From positions 341,859-405,858 of the forward strand of contig NZ_JAMLJM010000002.1 in NCBI RefSeq assembly GCF_023635005.1: 64,000 nt of DNA. Reading direction: 5' to 3'. The translations under genes were made by a program, and so were the position numbers. The notes below the pieces were generated by a model that was not told the origin of the DNA, searched no databases, and saw nothing but the letters and a program-made list of their open reading frames with translations. The DNA comes from Flavobacterium luminosum. GTDB taxonomy: Bacteria; Bacteroidota; Bacteroidia; Flavobacteriales; Flavobacteriaceae. Of the stretch, positions 7,803 through 16,924 are shown in pieces; position 1 is the stretch's first letter, and every line of letters starts with the position of its first letter.

Positions 7803-8783
7803 ATGGAGAAAACGAATGCTGAAAAAATAAAACTAGGAATTTTTGTCATAATTGGTTTGTCTGTCTTTGTTGCGGCAGTTTATTTTATTGGAAATAAACA
7901 AAACATGTTTGGCAATACAGTTCATTTGAGTTCGGTATTTAACAATGTAAATGGATTGCAGTTGGGGAACAATGTGCGTTATTCTGGGATTAACGTAGGA
8001 ACAGTTAGAAACATTGAGATGATAAACGATACTGTTATCAAAGTCGATATGGTCATTCAAGGTGATATTTTAAAACACATTAAAAAGAACGCCATAGCAA
8101 CCATTAGTTCTGATGGTTTGGTGGGTAGTATGTTAATTAATATCATACCTGGTAGTGGCGAGGCGCCTTCAGTAGAACCCGGAGATGTAATACAATCCTT
8201 CAGTCGTACTAGAACCGAAGATATGTTGAAAACATTGAATGTTACCAATGAAAATGCAGCGGTGTTAACCAGTGATTTAATTAAAATTACGCACGAAATT
8301 ACCGAAGGAAAAGGAACAATTGGTACTTTGTTGTACGATCGTGAAATGGCTAATGATTTGAAAGAGACGATGCATTATTTAAAAATGACTAGCCAAGGAA
8401 CGAATGAGTCGATAGCCAACTTGAATAAATTAATTAATTCGCTCAATAAAAAGGACAATGTAGTAGGGGTAATTAATGATACTGCGGTGGCGAACCAAAT
8501 CAAAAATATTGTGATTAATCTTCAAAAATCGAGTAAAAAAATTGATTTGGTGGTCGACAACCTCAATACAACCATTGATAATGCAAAAGGAGGGAAAGGA
8601 GTGATCAATTATTTGTCTAACGATCCTAAATTGGTACGAAAAGTTGATTCTACTATGACCAATATTAATGAAGCTAGTATTCGACTAAATCAAAATTTAG
8701 AAGCGTTAAAGCATAATATTTTCTTCAGAGGCTATTTCAAAAAACAAGAAAAGCAAAAAGCTTCCAAAAAACAGGTACAATAA
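7803..8783 (+). CDS. mlaD: MlaD-type MCE-domain lipid-binding protein
   Basis: 326 residues: one N-terminal transmembrane anchor (about 11-29, LGIFVIIGLSVFVAAVYFIG), an MCE domain (about 37-115) with NVNGLQLGNNVRYSGINVGTV, and a long helical C-terminal part (about 140-310) rich in Asn, Thr and Lys. It should sit anchored in the inner membrane facing the periplasm and pass lipids to or from MlaE. Starts 7 bases after mlaF stop, last gene of the operon. The C-terminal tail is very basic (KKQEKQKASKKQ). Confidence 0.92.
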   Translation: MEKTNAEKIKLGIFVIIGLSVFVAAVYFIGNKQNMFGNTVHLSSVFNNVNGLQLGNNVRYSGINVGTVRNIEMINDTVIKVDMVIQGDILKHIKKNAIATISSDGLVGSMLINIIPGSGEAPSVEPGDVIQSFSRTRTEDMLKTLNVTNENAAVLTSDLIKITHEITEGKGTIGTLLYDREMANDLKETMHYLKMTSQGTNESIANLNKLINSLNKKDNVVGVINDTAVANQIKNIVINLQKSSKKIDLVVDNLNTTIDNAKGGKGVINYLSNDPKLVRKVDSTMTNINEASIRLNQNLEALKHNIFFRGYFKKQEKQKASKKQVQ

Positions 8784-8788
8784 TTTAG

Positions 8789-8885
8789 AATCAGGCAAAT
8801 AGTATAAGATTGGTATTATTTGCCTAAATATATCTTTTGGGTTTATAATGCAGAGATGCCTCGTTAAAAGAGGTAAAGCCTGATT
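8789..8885. other. Overlapping inverted repeats in convergent gap mlaD / GDPD
   Basis: AATCAGGC (8789-8796) is complementary to GCCTGATT (8878-8885), while the overlapping AGGCAAATA (8793-8801) is complementary to TATTTGCCT (8817-8825). The two pairings exclude each other. A third small hairpin CCTC/GAGG lies between. There is no clear T run, so it is not a classical terminator, but it may end both convergent transcripts. Confidence 0.4.
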
Positions 8886-8893
8886 ATTAGAGC

Positions 8894-9766
8894 TTAGTTC
8901 TTTACTAATTCAAAATAACGATTCGGATAATCGGTAATCAGTCCATCAATACCATAACTCAAGACCGTAATCATATCTTTTTGTTCATTGACCGTCCAAG
9001 GAATCACCTTAATATTTTTTTTGTGAAGATAGGATGTTTTCTTTTTGTTTAATAGCACAAATTCTGGGCTGTAAACATCGGGATAGAATCCTAATAAGTC
9101 TAAATTTTTGTCAATACTCCATGTATTTTCGACTAATAAAACCGTTTTAAATTCAGGATATTTTTGGTGTAAATATTGTAATGTTCTTACATCGAAAGAT
9201 TGGATATAGACTTTGTGTTCTATCTTTTTTTCTTTGATGACACGAACAAGTAAATCGACAAACTGTTCTGGTTTGGGATGAAAAATATCGTCTCCCTCCA
9301 CGGTTGTTTTCGTTTCAATGTTGTAGTATAATTTTCTTTCAGGATATTTCAACGAAAGGTAACGTTCTACTGTATCTATAACTTCTGCCAATAAAGGTTT
9401 GTAAGTCGGTATTTTCTGTTGTTCTAAAAAACGAGGATGAATTTTACTTCCACAATCGTAACGCTTAATTTCATCGTAATTCATTTGATACAAATTGAAG
9501 CGTTTTTCTTCCTCTTCTGTAATTTCTTTGTTGTTTAAATCCAACGCGATTTCGTGGGAAAGAAAAGGCTCGTGCGATAATAGAACCTGATGGTCTTTAG
9601 AAATTACAATATCCATTTCTAGAGTAGTGACTCCTAAATCAATGGCTTTAATCATTGCTTCGATAGAATTTTCAGGAAGTAATCCGCGACAACCTCTATG
9701 CCCTTGAATATCAAATTCCTGAGAAAATGTCAGAAAAGGAAATAACAGAAAAAAGTAGTATTTCAT
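8894..9766 (-). CDS. Secreted glycerophosphodiester phosphodiesterase (GDPD)
   Basis: 290 residues with a short signal peptide (MKYYFFLLFPFLTFSQ). The GDPD TIM-barrel motifs are clear: QGHRGCRGLLPENS (catalytic HR), TLEMDIVISKD (metal-binding E/D) and LLSHEPFLS (second His), ending with TDYPNRYFELV. The enzyme splits glycerophosphodiesters into glycerol-3-phosphate and an alcohol in the periplasm. Its ATG overlaps the stop of the upstream desulfurase by one base (TAATG), so the pair is translationally coupled though the functions look unrelated. Confidence 0.9.
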   Translation of the reverse strand: MKYYFFLLFPFLTFSQEFDIQGHRGCRGLLPENSIEAMIKAIDLGVTTLEMDIVISKDHQVLLSHEPFLSHEIALDLNNKEITEEEEKRFNLYQMNYDEIKRYDCGSKIHPRFLEQQKIPTYKPLLAEVIDTVERYLSLKYPERKLYYNIETKTTVEGDDIFHPKPEQFVDLLVRVIKEKKIEHKVYIQSFDVRTLQYLHQKYPEFKTVLLVENTWSIDKNLDLLGFYPDVYSPEFVLLNKKKTSYLHKKNIKVIPWTVNEQKDMITVLSYGIDGLITDYPNRYFELVKN

Positions 9767-10893
9767 TATATCTTTTTTAAAACTTCCAATAAATAATCAA
9801 CATCCTCTTTGGTATTATAATGAGAAAAAGAAACGCGAATATTCGGTTTTTGAAGTAATTCTTTAGAAACAAAAGCCTCTAAAACATGCGATGGTTTAAC
9901 ACTTCCAGATTGGCAGGCACTTCCTCTGGAAACCGCTACGCCGTTCATATCTAATTGAAATAGAAGCATACTGGTTTTGCTTTCATCGAAAGGTAGGATA
10001 ACATTAATTACATTATAAAAAGTATCCTCCGGTTTTCCTGCAAAAACAACTTCGGGAAAATGAAGGTATAATTGCTCCACGAAGTAATTTTTTAGAGCAA
10101 TAATTTCATTTCGCTCAGTTTCTAAATGTTCTACAGCCATTTCTAGGGCTTTTGCCATACCCACAATGTTATGAATACTTTCAGTCCCGGCACGTAATCC
10201 TTTTTCTTGTTCACCGCCAAGAAGTAATGGTTGTAGGACAATGTTTTTTCGGATAAAAGCAAATCCAATTCCTTTAGGACCATGAAATTTATGTGCACTG
10301 GCTACCAAAAAATCTATGGGCAATTGGGTTAGGTCGATTTCTGTTTTACCAATAGATTGTACCGTATCGGTATGGAAATAGGCGTTATAGCTTTTGCAAA
10401 GTTGTGATACTTTTTCCAAATTCAGAACGGTGCCGATTTCATTATTGACATGCATCAAGCTCACTAATGTTTTTTTATTTTGTGATAGCAACTCGACTAA
10501 ATCGTTATAATCTATGGTGCCATCTTCTAAAATAGAAACAAAATCAAGTTGAATATTATATTGTTTTTCAAAAACTTCCAACGTATGCAATACGGCATGA
10601 TGTTCAATTTTTGAGGTAATAATTCTTTCCACTTTTAAATCACGAATGCACGATAATAGGATAAAATTATTAGCCTCAGTTCCACACGATGTGAAAATGA
10701 TTTCTTGAGCACTGCAATTCAGGTTTTTAGCAATGCTTTTTCGGGATAATTCGATTAGAGTTTTAGAACTTCTTCCGAAAGCATGAGTGGAAGAAGGATT
10801 TCCAAAGTTTTCTGTTAAAACTTTTGTCATTTCGGCGATGACTTCCGGTCGTAATGGGGTAGTGGAAGCGTTGTCTAAATAGATATTTTTCAT
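9766..10893 (-). CDS. Cysteine desulfurase (NifS/IscS family)
   Basis: 375-residue PLP enzyme that takes sulfur from cysteine for Fe-S clusters or thio-modification. Lys202 in SAHKFHGPKG binds PLP; the catalytic Cys327 lies in SRGSACQSGS; N-terminal YLDNASTTPLRPEV and GNPSSTHAFGR are typical. No iscU/sufU neighbours, so its pathway is not fixed by context, and I do not assign iscS, sufS or nifS. One-base overlap with the downstream GDPD gene. Confidence 0.9.
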   Translation of the reverse strand: MKNIYLDNASTTPLRPEVIAEMTKVLTENFGNPSSTHAFGRSSKTLIELSRKSIAKNLNCSAQEIIFTSCGTEANNFILLSCIRDLKVERIITSKIEHHAVLHTLEVFEKQYNIQLDFVSILEDGTIDYNDLVELLSQNKKTLVSLMHVNNEIGTVLNLEKVSQLCKSYNAYFHTDTVQSIGKTEIDLTQLPIDFLVASAHKFHGPKGIGFAFIRKNIVLQPLLLGGEQEKGLRAGTESIHNIVGMAKALEMAVEHLETERNEIIALKNYFVEQLYLHFPEVVFAGKPEDTFYNVINVILPFDESKTSMLLFQLDMNGVAVSRGSACQSGSVKPSHVLEAFVSKELLQKPNIRVSFSHYNTKEDVDYLLEVLKKI

Positions 10894-10915
10894 ATTCTCA
10901 AATGTAGCAATTTTA

Positions 10916-10923
10916 TATCTTTG
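10916..10923 (+). promoter_or_regulatory. -7 promoter box (TATCTTTG) for the phosphoesterase gene
   Basis: TATCTTTG fits TAnnTTTG and lies 14 bases before the TTG start at 10938, in the short gap between divergent genes. The transcript would have a leader of only a few bases. No clear -33 box. Confidence 0.5.
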
Positions 10924-10937
10924 GCAAAAATCTCTAC

Positions 10938-11432
10938 TTGAAAAAAATTCTACTTTTATCCGATACTCACAGTCATATTGATGACGTTATTTTGAAATAT
11001 GTCGCTTGGGCTGACGAGGTTTGGCACGCCGGTGATATTGGTGATTTGTCTGTGACGGAAGCCATAGAAAAGCAAAAAACATTAAGAGCTGTTTATGGCA
11101 ATATTGATGGTTCCGATGCAAGAATAATGTTTCCGTTGCATAATCGATTCAGTTGTGAAGGAGTTCAGGTTTGGATGACACACATAGGAGGATATCCCGG
11201 TAAATATAATCCGAATATTCGGGAAGAATTAAAACTAAATCCTCCCAAACTGTTCATTTGTGGACATTCCCATATTTTAAAGGTTCAGTATGATAAAACC
11301 TTAGATCTTTTGCACATGAATCCTGGAGCTTGTGGGAAAAGTGGTTTTCATCAGGTAAGAACCATGCTTCGATTTGTAATAGAAGGAGATAAAATTAAAG
11401 ATTTGGAAGTTATAGAATTGGGTAAAAAATAA
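10938..11432 (+). CDS. YfcE/MJ0936-type metallophosphoesterase
   Basis: 164 residues; the start codon is TTG at 10938, because no ATG precedes the obligatory LLLSDTHSH metal-binding motif. Further calcineurin-like motifs: WHAGDIGD, VYGNIDGSD, THIGGYPGKY, FICGHSH and MNPGACG, covering the two-metal site. Family members hydrolyse phosphodiesters in vitro, with natural substrates mostly unknown. Divergent from the cysteine desulfurase with only 44 bases between; convergent with and touching the kinase gene (stop 11432, next stop 11433). Confidence 0.88.
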   Translation: MKKILLLSDTHSHIDDVILKYVAWADEVWHAGDIGDLSVTEAIEKQKTLRAVYGNIDGSDARIMFPLHNRFSCEGVQVWMTHIGGYPGKYNPNIREELKLNPPKLFICGHSHILKVQYDKTLDLLHMNPGACGKSGFHQVRTMLRFVIEGDKIKDLEVIELGKK

Positions 11433-13184
11433 TTATTCTTTTACTTTTATAATAATTGCGGTTCCTTCTCCTTTTTTCGATTTGATGACTACTGTACCTT
11501 GCATATTTTTGACACGGGCTTTGATTTGTGTCAATCCAAAACCTTCAGTTTTATGTACAGAATCATTCTCAAAACCTTTTCCGTTGTCTTTTAATACAAA
11601 ACAAAAGTAATCGTTTTCTTCATAGACATTCAGCTGTGCTTCTGTAGCTTGGCTGTGTTTGATAATGTTATTAATAAGTTCTGAAACGATGTAATAAATC
11701 TTGGTTTCAAATTCAATATCAAATTTTTTAGAATTTGGAATCAAGGAATGATACGTGATTTTTAGCAGTGTATTAGAGTTTTTTTCACATAAATCACTTA
11801 GTGCAAATTGTAATCCAAACTTAACCAACAAAGGAGATACTAATTCATGAGACAAATCTCTTACTTTATCATGAGCCTGTTTTAACAACAATCTTGTTTT
11901 TTTTAGATCTTCTCTTTGTTCGTTGCTCAAAGAGGTTTCGAACGCAGATAAATGTAAACCTACCGAAGATAGAGTAGCACTAACATTATCGTGTAAAACC
12001 TGAGAAATTTTATTGCGCTCCTGATCCTGTCCATCTAGGGTAGCACTAATGATCTTAAATTGTAAATCGTTGTCTATATTTTTTAGTTTGTTTTTTTGTT
12101 TAAGAACTAAGTTTTGGTAATAAAAATAAAAAATCAAACCGGAAAGCAACAGTAAAAATGCCAATAATAAAGAGATGTTTTGATTTCTTTTTTGTTTCTC
12201 AACAATAATATTTTCTTTTTCTTTAAATATAAGCGCTGCTTTGTCTAATTGGTATTTGGTTTCTATTTCCCTTGTAGCTTTTTCAATCCTACCATTAATC
12301 ATAGAATCGTATAGTTCAAAATACTTGTTACTATATTCTAAGGCTTTTTTATAATCCCCTATTTTTTCATATGCATACGAGGCATTAAGAAAACAAGAAG
12401 CTACTATTTTTGTGTTCTCATTATTCGGAAAAAGTTTTAGAACACTTTCGTAAATTTCGATAGCTTTTTTGTAATTACGCTCTCCTTCCATTTCAATTAA
12501 GGCAGCGTTGACTTTTGCAGTGGCGATTACTACAGGATCTTTTGTTAGCAACGCCGTTTCGATAGATTTCTGAGCATATTCTTTAGCAAGATCGAATTTT
12601 TTTAGTTTATTATAGTAAAAAACGTAATTGTCATACGCTTTTGATTTTTCCTTGAGATCTTTAGAATTTTTAGTGTATAATGCGACCTTGTCAATATAAT
12701 ATTTTAAACTATCTGAATCTACTGTACCATGGTACCTGCACAAGCCTTGATGAGTTTTTGAGAGTAAAACAGTGTCTTTTAATTTTTCAGCATTCTTTTT
12801 TGCTTTGTGCAAATGACTTTGAGCCTTTTGAAATTCAAAAGAAGTAGTGTAGAGGTTTCCGACTTTCCAGTGTATGTCTACCAATTTATCGTAAAGATGA
12901 TTTTTTTCAGCTATTTTTCGCGATTCGAATAAAATTTTGATAGCATTTTCTACATCATTAAAACTTTCATAGAGTAGAGCTTGTTCGTATTTAAGATCAC
13001 AATATTTTTTAAAATTGCGTTTTTTTAGAGAAGAATTTGCTTGTTTGTTAGCAAAATTAATTGCTTTGATAGGATCGTTATTTTCCTTATAATAGCTTAT
13101 AGAATCTGTTTCGGTTTTTTTGTTTTGAAAACCGAAACAGAAGTTATAAAGAAATAGAATTATGTAGATAGGGTTTTTGATCAC
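11433..13184 (-). CDS. TPR-containing membrane histidine kinase (LuxR-type two-component system)
   Basis: 583 residues, starting with GTG at 13184. An N-terminal hydrophobic segment is followed by TPR-like helical repeats (about 30-310), one transmembrane helix (about 335-355), a short coiled coil, a HisKA_3-type dimerisation region with His398 in QVLHDNVSATL, and an HATPase_c domain with N-box SELINNIIKHS (about 502), G1 DNGKGF (about 533) and G2 GFGLTQI. The TPR part should face the periplasm, the kinase the cytoplasm. Third gene of an operon behind its likely partner regulator (13483-14151) and a small unknown gene, 5 bases after the latter. Confidence 0.9.
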   Translation of the reverse strand: MIKNPIYIILFLYNFCFGFQNKKTETDSISYYKENNDPIKAINFANKQANSSLKKRNFKKYCDLKYEQALLYESFNDVENAIKILFESRKIAEKNHLYDKLVDIHWKVGNLYTTSFEFQKAQSHLHKAKKNAEKLKDTVLLSKTHQGLCRYHGTVDSDSLKYYIDKVALYTKNSKDLKEKSKAYDNYVFYYNKLKKFDLAKEYAQKSIETALLTKDPVVIATAKVNAALIEMEGERNYKKAIEIYESVLKLFPNNENTKIVASCFLNASYAYEKIGDYKKALEYSNKYFELYDSMINGRIEKATREIETKYQLDKAALIFKEKENIIVEKQKRNQNISLLLAFLLLLSGLIFYFYYQNLVLKQKNKLKNIDNDLQFKIISATLDGQDQERNKISQVLHDNVSATLSSVGLHLSAFETSLSNEQREDLKKTRLLLKQAHDKVRDLSHELVSPLLVKFGLQFALSDLCEKNSNTLLKITYHSLIPNSKKFDIEFETKIYYIVSELINNIIKHSQATEAQLNVYEENDYFCFVLKDNGKGFENDSVHKTEGFGLTQIKARVKNMQGTVVIKSKKGEGTAIIIKVKE

Positions 13185-13189
13185 TTTTG

Positions 13190-13477
13190 TTAGTCGGTTA
13201 AGATACCTGATGGTTTTTTTATAATAGTTTTAGCAGATTCGTATTGCTCAAATTTAAAGTTTAAACTGTCACTTATCATATTAACTATTTCTGTTTCCTC
13301 TATAAAAACAGTACTAGGCGTTGTTTCTCCGGGATTTAATTTAATTTCGATGGTGTATTTTCCTGAAACACATACTAAATTGTAGAAACAGTTATCAGGT
13401 ATTTTAAAAGTGATTTGGAATTGAGAATTGTTAATCTTAGTGTAAGAGTACTCACTTAATAAGGAATAATTTGACAT
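13190..13477 (-). CDS. Uncharacterised 95-residue protein between response regulator and kinase
   Basis: Not recognised. ATG at 13477, 5 bases after the regulator stop and 5 bases before the kinase start, so clearly co-translated with them. No signal peptide or transmembrane segment. The sequence alternates hydrophobic and polar residues (FQITFKIPDNCFYNLVCVSGKYTI), suggesting a small beta-rich domain with two Cys, then a helix. It may modulate the kinase or regulator; this is inference from position only. Confidence 0.7.
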   Translation of the reverse strand: MSNYSLLSEYSYTKINNSQFQITFKIPDNCFYNLVCVSGKYTIEIKLNPGETTPSTVFIEETEIVNMISDSLNFKFEQYESAKTIIKKPSGILTD

Positions 13478-13482
13478 AATAT

Positions 13483-14151
13483 TTATTGATTTAAATTGAT
13501 TAAATTGTGTTTTGTAGCAAATAAAACAAGCCCGACAGAACTTTTTACTTTTAATTTTTTCATTAGGTTTTTACGATGCGTTTCTACCGTATTAGGACTA
13601 ATGTTGAGCAATTCACCTATATCTCTTCCGCTTTTTTCTTCACAAATATATCCTAATATCTCTAGTTCACGAGTGGTGATATTAGCAATAGCATCTTCTG
13701 CTTTTAATGCTTCTCGATGGTTGTTTTCGGTAAAAATATCAAATATTTTATCTTTAATATTAGAAGAAAAATATTGTTTGCCTTCATATACAGCCATAAT
13801 AGCATCTAAAATACTTTCTCCAGCGCTTTGTTTGGTTAAATAACCACTTGCTCCTAATTTTATAACTTCTTTGATGAGTTTAGGATCATCATAACTCGAT
13901 AAGATAATTACTTTGCACGTAAATCCTTTTTCGCTAAATTCTCTTAAAACCTGAATACCGTCTTTCTCCGGCATATTGATATCCATGATGAGTACATGCG
14001 CATCATTTTCTGCTACTCTATCTACCAAACCTTCACCATCAAGTGAAAATCCCACTACTTCAAAAAGAGGATTTGTTTTAAGAACGGCCAATAATCCGTC
14101 TATTAGTACCTGATGATCGTCGGCAAGATGTATTTTTATTTTAGTTTCCAT
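13483..14151 (-). CDS. LuxR-family (NarL-type) response regulator
   Basis: 222 residues: receiver domain (about 5-125) with acidic pair D11/D12, phospho-acceptor Asp57 in LIMDINMPEKDG, Ser/Thr switch LSSYDD and conserved Lys in YLTKQSAGES; then a LuxR helix-turn-helix (about 150-215) with TTRELEILGYICEEKS and ISPNTVETHRKNLMKKL. It should bind DNA when phosphorylated by the kinase at 11433-13184. First gene of the operon; a palindrome 74-91 bases upstream is a candidate binding site for itself. Confidence 0.93.
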   Translation of the reverse strand: METKIKIHLADDHQVLIDGLLAVLKTNPLFEVVGFSLDGEGLVDRVAENDAHVLIMDINMPEKDGIQVLREFSEKGFTCKVIILSSYDDPKLIKEVIKLGASGYLTKQSAGESILDAIMAVYEGKQYFSSNIKDKIFDIFTENNHREALKAEDAIANITTRELEILGYICEEKSGRDIGELLNISPNTVETHRKNLMKKLKVKSSVGLVLFATKHNLINLNQ

Positions 14152-14170
14152 AATTTGTTAAGTGATTTTT

Positions 14171-14178
14171 CAAAAGTA
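14171..14178 (-). promoter_or_regulatory. -7 promoter box of the two-component operon
   Basis: TACTTTTG on the minus strand (14178-14171) matches TAnnTTTG and lies 20 bases before the regulator ATG. Confidence 0.55.
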
Positions 14179-14224
14179 GGAGAATAAAAGTTTATCTGAA
14201 ATACCCGTACTTAATGAATTTTAC

Positions 14225-14242
14225 ATCACCAATTTTGGTGAT
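14225..14242. promoter_or_regulatory. Perfect 8-bp palindrome ATCACCAA-TT-TTGGTGAT, candidate operator
   Basis: The arms are exact and separated by 2 bases. Its centre lies about 59 bases upstream of the -7 box of the response-regulator operon, i.e. near -65 relative to the predicted start, a usual activator position. NarL-type regulators bind dyads of this size, so autoregulation is plausible. Confidence 0.45.
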
Positions 14243-14271
14243 ATACTTATTAAAGTTAATCAAAAATAGTT

Positions 14272-14306
14272 AAAAACAAAAAAGCTAACCATTTCAGGTT
14301 AGCTTT
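14272..14306 (-). terminator. Rho-independent terminator of the DUF4293 gene
   Basis: AAAGCTAACC (14281-14290) and GGTTAGCTTT (14297-14306) form a 10-bp stem; on the minus strand a T-rich run follows. It lies 30 bases beyond the stop of the 14336-14746 gene. Confidence 0.8.
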
Positions 14307-14335
14307 CGTCGCACTAATAAACTAAGATGATAGGT

Positions 14336-14746
14336 TTATCGTAATCGATCCACAGATTTTACGAGATCTTCATCCTTTTTGATGGCTCTATTGGCTAAGA
14401 CCAATAGTAAGATAGATAAAATAGGTAAGAACATCCCAATACCCTTCTCTGAAACAGGAGTTTCTCCAGGTAGGTTTAGTGTACGATACACAAATAATCC
14501 TAGTAAAATTAAGTTTAATATCATATTCAGTCTGTTCATCACAAACTGTTGTTGTCTTTTTTTATAAGTCAAAAGGCTCAAAATAGCCAAAGTAGAAGAT
14601 AGCCCCAAAAGAATAGTGTAGCTTATCGATTCCATAAAATAAAAGAGCTGACCGTTTTCTAATTTCCATAAATGAAAAACAAAAGGTAAAACAGCACTCA
14701 TTAGAAATGCAAAAAATAAATAAACACTTTGTATTCGTTGAATCAT
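14336..14746 (-). CDS. DUF4293 family integral membrane protein
   Basis: About 136 residues from the ATG at 14746, chosen because family members begin MIQRIQSVYLFFAF; an in-frame start at 14788 would add 14 atypical residues. Four hydrophobic helices and a charged C-terminus (RAIKKDEDLVKSVDRLR). Function unknown; the family is confined to Bacteroidota and commonly sits divergent from rho, as it does here. Confidence 0.85.
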   Translation of the reverse strand: MIQRIQSVYLFFAFLMSAVLPFVFHLWKLENGQLFYFMESISYTILLGLSSTLAILSLLTYKKRQQQFVMNRLNMILNLILLGLFVYRTLNLPGETPVSEKGIGMFLPILSILLLVLANRAIKKDEDLVKSVDRLR

Positions 14747-14920
14747 TTTTTCAAAAAATTGAGAAACAAAAATAGGGTATCTTTTCATAAAAAACTATTG
14801 TTTACTAAAATAAAATTCGTATTATTGCATTATAAATCCGTAAGCACTTCATACTTCGGAACATAGAATTCAAAAAATCTCTTTTTTATTTTATCCCATA
14901 ATTAAATCTTACAACCTTAT

Positions 14921-16615
14921 ATGTTTGATATTTCTGTATTAAAAGAAATGAAGCTTTCTGAGCTCCAAGAAATTGCAAAAATTGCAAAAATCAAGAGCTT
15001 TAAAACCTTAAAAAAGGATGAGTTGGTATACCAAATTTTAGATTACCAAGCGGCAAATCCTGATAAAATTGCCCCAGAGACTAGTAATAAAGAAGAAAAC
15101 AAGACAGAAGCTCCTAAAACCAAAAGAGTTAGAATTGTTAAAGAAGACACCAAAACAGGTGAAGTTAAAACAGCTAAACCTTCAGAAGAAAAAATAGCAG
15201 AACCACAAGCAATACTTTTTGAAGAATCGAAAGCAGAAGTAATAGAAAAGAAAGAAGTAGAAATACGACACAAAGAAGCTAGAAATAATCGCTTTCAAAA
15301 GAACAAAGTTAAAAATACTCCAAAGGAAGTTGAAAATTCCTCCCCAGAAATAACAGTTGTTGCATCAGAATCCGAAACCTCGCCGGTAGTAGCAACAGAA
15401 GAAATTTCAACTCCAGAAGTTGAAACCCCAACAAACAATCCTAACCCGAAATTCAACAAGCACAAGAAAAATACTAATTTCCGTGAACCTGATTATGAAT
15501 TTGAAGGAATCATAGAAAGTGAAGGTGTATTAGAAATGATGCCGGACGGTTACGGTTTTTTAAGATCCTCAGATTATAACTACTTGGCGTCGCCTGACGA
15601 TATCTATTTATCGACATCTCAAATTCGTTTGTTCGGTTTAAAAACAGGAGATACGGTAAAAGGGGTGGTGAGACCTCCTAAAGAAGGAGAAAAATATTTT
15701 CCTTTGGTAAAAGTATTAAAAATCAACGGGCATGATCCTCAAGTCGTTCGCGATAGAGTTTCTTTTGACCATTTAACACCCGTTTTTCCAACAGAAAAGT
15801 TCAAATTAGCCGAAAAAGGAAGTTCGATTTCTACTAGAATTATAGATTTGTTTTCTCCTATCGGGAAGGGGCAACGTGGTATGATAGTGGCACAACCTAA
15901 AACTGGTAAAACCATGTTGTTAAAGGACATTGCCAATGCCATAGCTGCCAATCACCCTGAGGTGTACATGATTGTACTTTTAATAGATGAACGACCTGAA
16001 GAGGTAACCGATATGCAACGTAGTGTGCGTGCTGAAGTAATTGCTTCCACTTTCGATAGAGAGCCACAAGAACATGTGAAAATTGCCAATATTGTTTTAG
16101 AAAAAGCAAAACGCTTAGTGGAATGTGGACACGATGTAGTTATTTTATTAGATTCGATTACTCGTTTGGCACGTGCTTATAATACTGTTCAGCCTGCATC
16201 CGGTAAAGTATTAAGTGGTGGTGTTGATGCCAATGCATTACAAAAACCTAAACGTTTCTTTGGTGCGGCTCGTAATGTTGAAAATGGAGGTTCTTTGAGC
16301 ATCATTGCAACGGCCTTGACCGAAACTGGATCTAAAATGGATGAAGTAATTTTTGAAGAATTCAAAGGAACGGGTAATATGGAATTACAATTAGATCGTA
16401 AGATTGCGAATCGTCGTATTTTCCCTGCGGTTGATTTAACTTCTTCAAGTACACGTCGAGACGATTTGTTACTAGATGAAAAAACAATTCAACGCATGTG
16501 GATTATGAGAAAATATTTGGCAGATATGAATTCGGTTGAAGCGATGGAATTTATTAATGACCGCATTAAGAAAACCAGAAACAACGAAGAATTTCTCATC
16601 TCGATGAATGATTAG
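14921..16615 (+). CDS. rho: Transcription termination factor Rho
   Basis: 564 residues. Rho_N helical domain (about 1-48: [17 protein letters not shown]), then a Lys/Glu-rich low-complexity linker of about 140 residues typical of Bacteroidota Rho, an OB-fold RNA-binding domain (about 200-275: [16 protein letters not shown]) and the hexameric ATPase: Walker A AQPKTGKT (324-331), Walker [15 protein letters not shown]-loop [13 protein letters not shown] and R-loop region [20 protein letters not shown]. It terminates untranslated transcripts. The linker makes it longer than E. coli Rho (419). Followed by a hairpin terminator. Confidence 0.97.
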   Translation: MFDISVLKEMKLSELQEIAKIAKIKSFKTLKKDELVYQILDYQAANPDKIAPETSNKEENKTEAPKTKRVRIVKEDTKTGEVKTAKPSEEKIAEPQAILFEESKAEVIEKKEVEIRHKEARNNRFQKNKVKNTPKEVENSSPEITVVASESETSPVVATEEISTPEVETPTNNPNPKFNKHKKNTNFREPDYEFEGIIESEGVLEMMPDGYGFLRSSDYNYLASPDDIYLSTSQIRLFGLKTGDTVKGVVRPPKEGEKYFPLVKVLKINGHDPQVVRDRVSFDHLTPVFPTEKFKLAEKGSSISTRIIDLFSPIGKGQRGMIVAQPKTGKTMLLKDIANAIAANHPEVYMIVLLIDERPEEVTDMQRSVRAEVIASTFDREPQEHVKIANIVLEKAKRLVECGHDVVILLDSITRLARAYNTVQPASGKVLSGGVDANALQKPKRFFGAARNVENGGSLSIIATALTETGSKMDEVIFEEFKGTGNMELQLDRKIANRRIFPAVDLTSSSTRRDDLLLDEKTIQRMWIMRKYLADMNSVEAMEFINDRIKKTRNNEEFLISMND

Positions 16616-16664
16616 TTTTTTTAATAAACATTTGATATATCAAAATCTTAAAAAAATGTGTAAT

Positions 16665-16693
16665 AAACCGTTTCATTATGAAGCGGTTTTTTT
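16665..16693 (+). terminator. Rho-independent terminator of rho
   Basis: AAACCGTTTCA (16665-16675) pairs with TGAAGCGGTTT (one T-G wobble) around a 3-base loop and is followed by T residues, 50 bases after the rho stop. Confidence 0.8.
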
Positions 16694-16840
16694 ATGACCT
16701 TTTCCAGCTTTTCGCTTTAACCTACCTGATCAAAGCTTTTTTCTCTCTTCCACTAAAGGAGCTTCCTTCAATCGCTCTATAGATCGTATAAAAATAGCTT
16801 TGATTTTTTCGGGACTACCGCTATAACCAAGGGGCAATAG
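16694..16840. repeat. GC-richer intergenic element downstream of rho, probably a dispersed Flavobacterium repeat
   Basis: This block begins CCTTTTCCAGCTTTTCGCTT and ends GGGACTACCGCTATAACC followed by AAGGGGC. The ends resemble dispersed intergenic elements I recall from Flavobacterium genomes (TTCCAGC...CGCT...CCGCTATAACC). The minus strand has a 35-codon frame (16837-16730, TTG start, PLGYSGSPEKIKAIFIRSIE) which I take for a by-product of the repeat rather than a gene. Nothing else is seen up to 16909. Confidence 0.4.
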
Positions 16841-16909
16841 TTACAAAATTTTATATTTTATTTTTTGGATTTTATATCAAGTTTATAAAATCTAAATTTT
16901 AACAAAATG

Positions 16910-16924
16910 TACGGAAAAACCGTA
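16910..16924. promoter_or_regulatory. Small hairpin TACGG-AAAAA-CCGTA upstream of the peptide gene
   Basis: A perfect 5-bp inverted repeat about 145 bases before the ATG at 17067. It may be an operator or chance; no clean TAnnTTTG box was found between it and the gene. Confidence 0.25.

Noticed and set aside
16730..16837. 35-codon gene on the minus strand downstream of rho
   Set aside because: TTG start, no promoter, and the block resembles a dispersed repeat.
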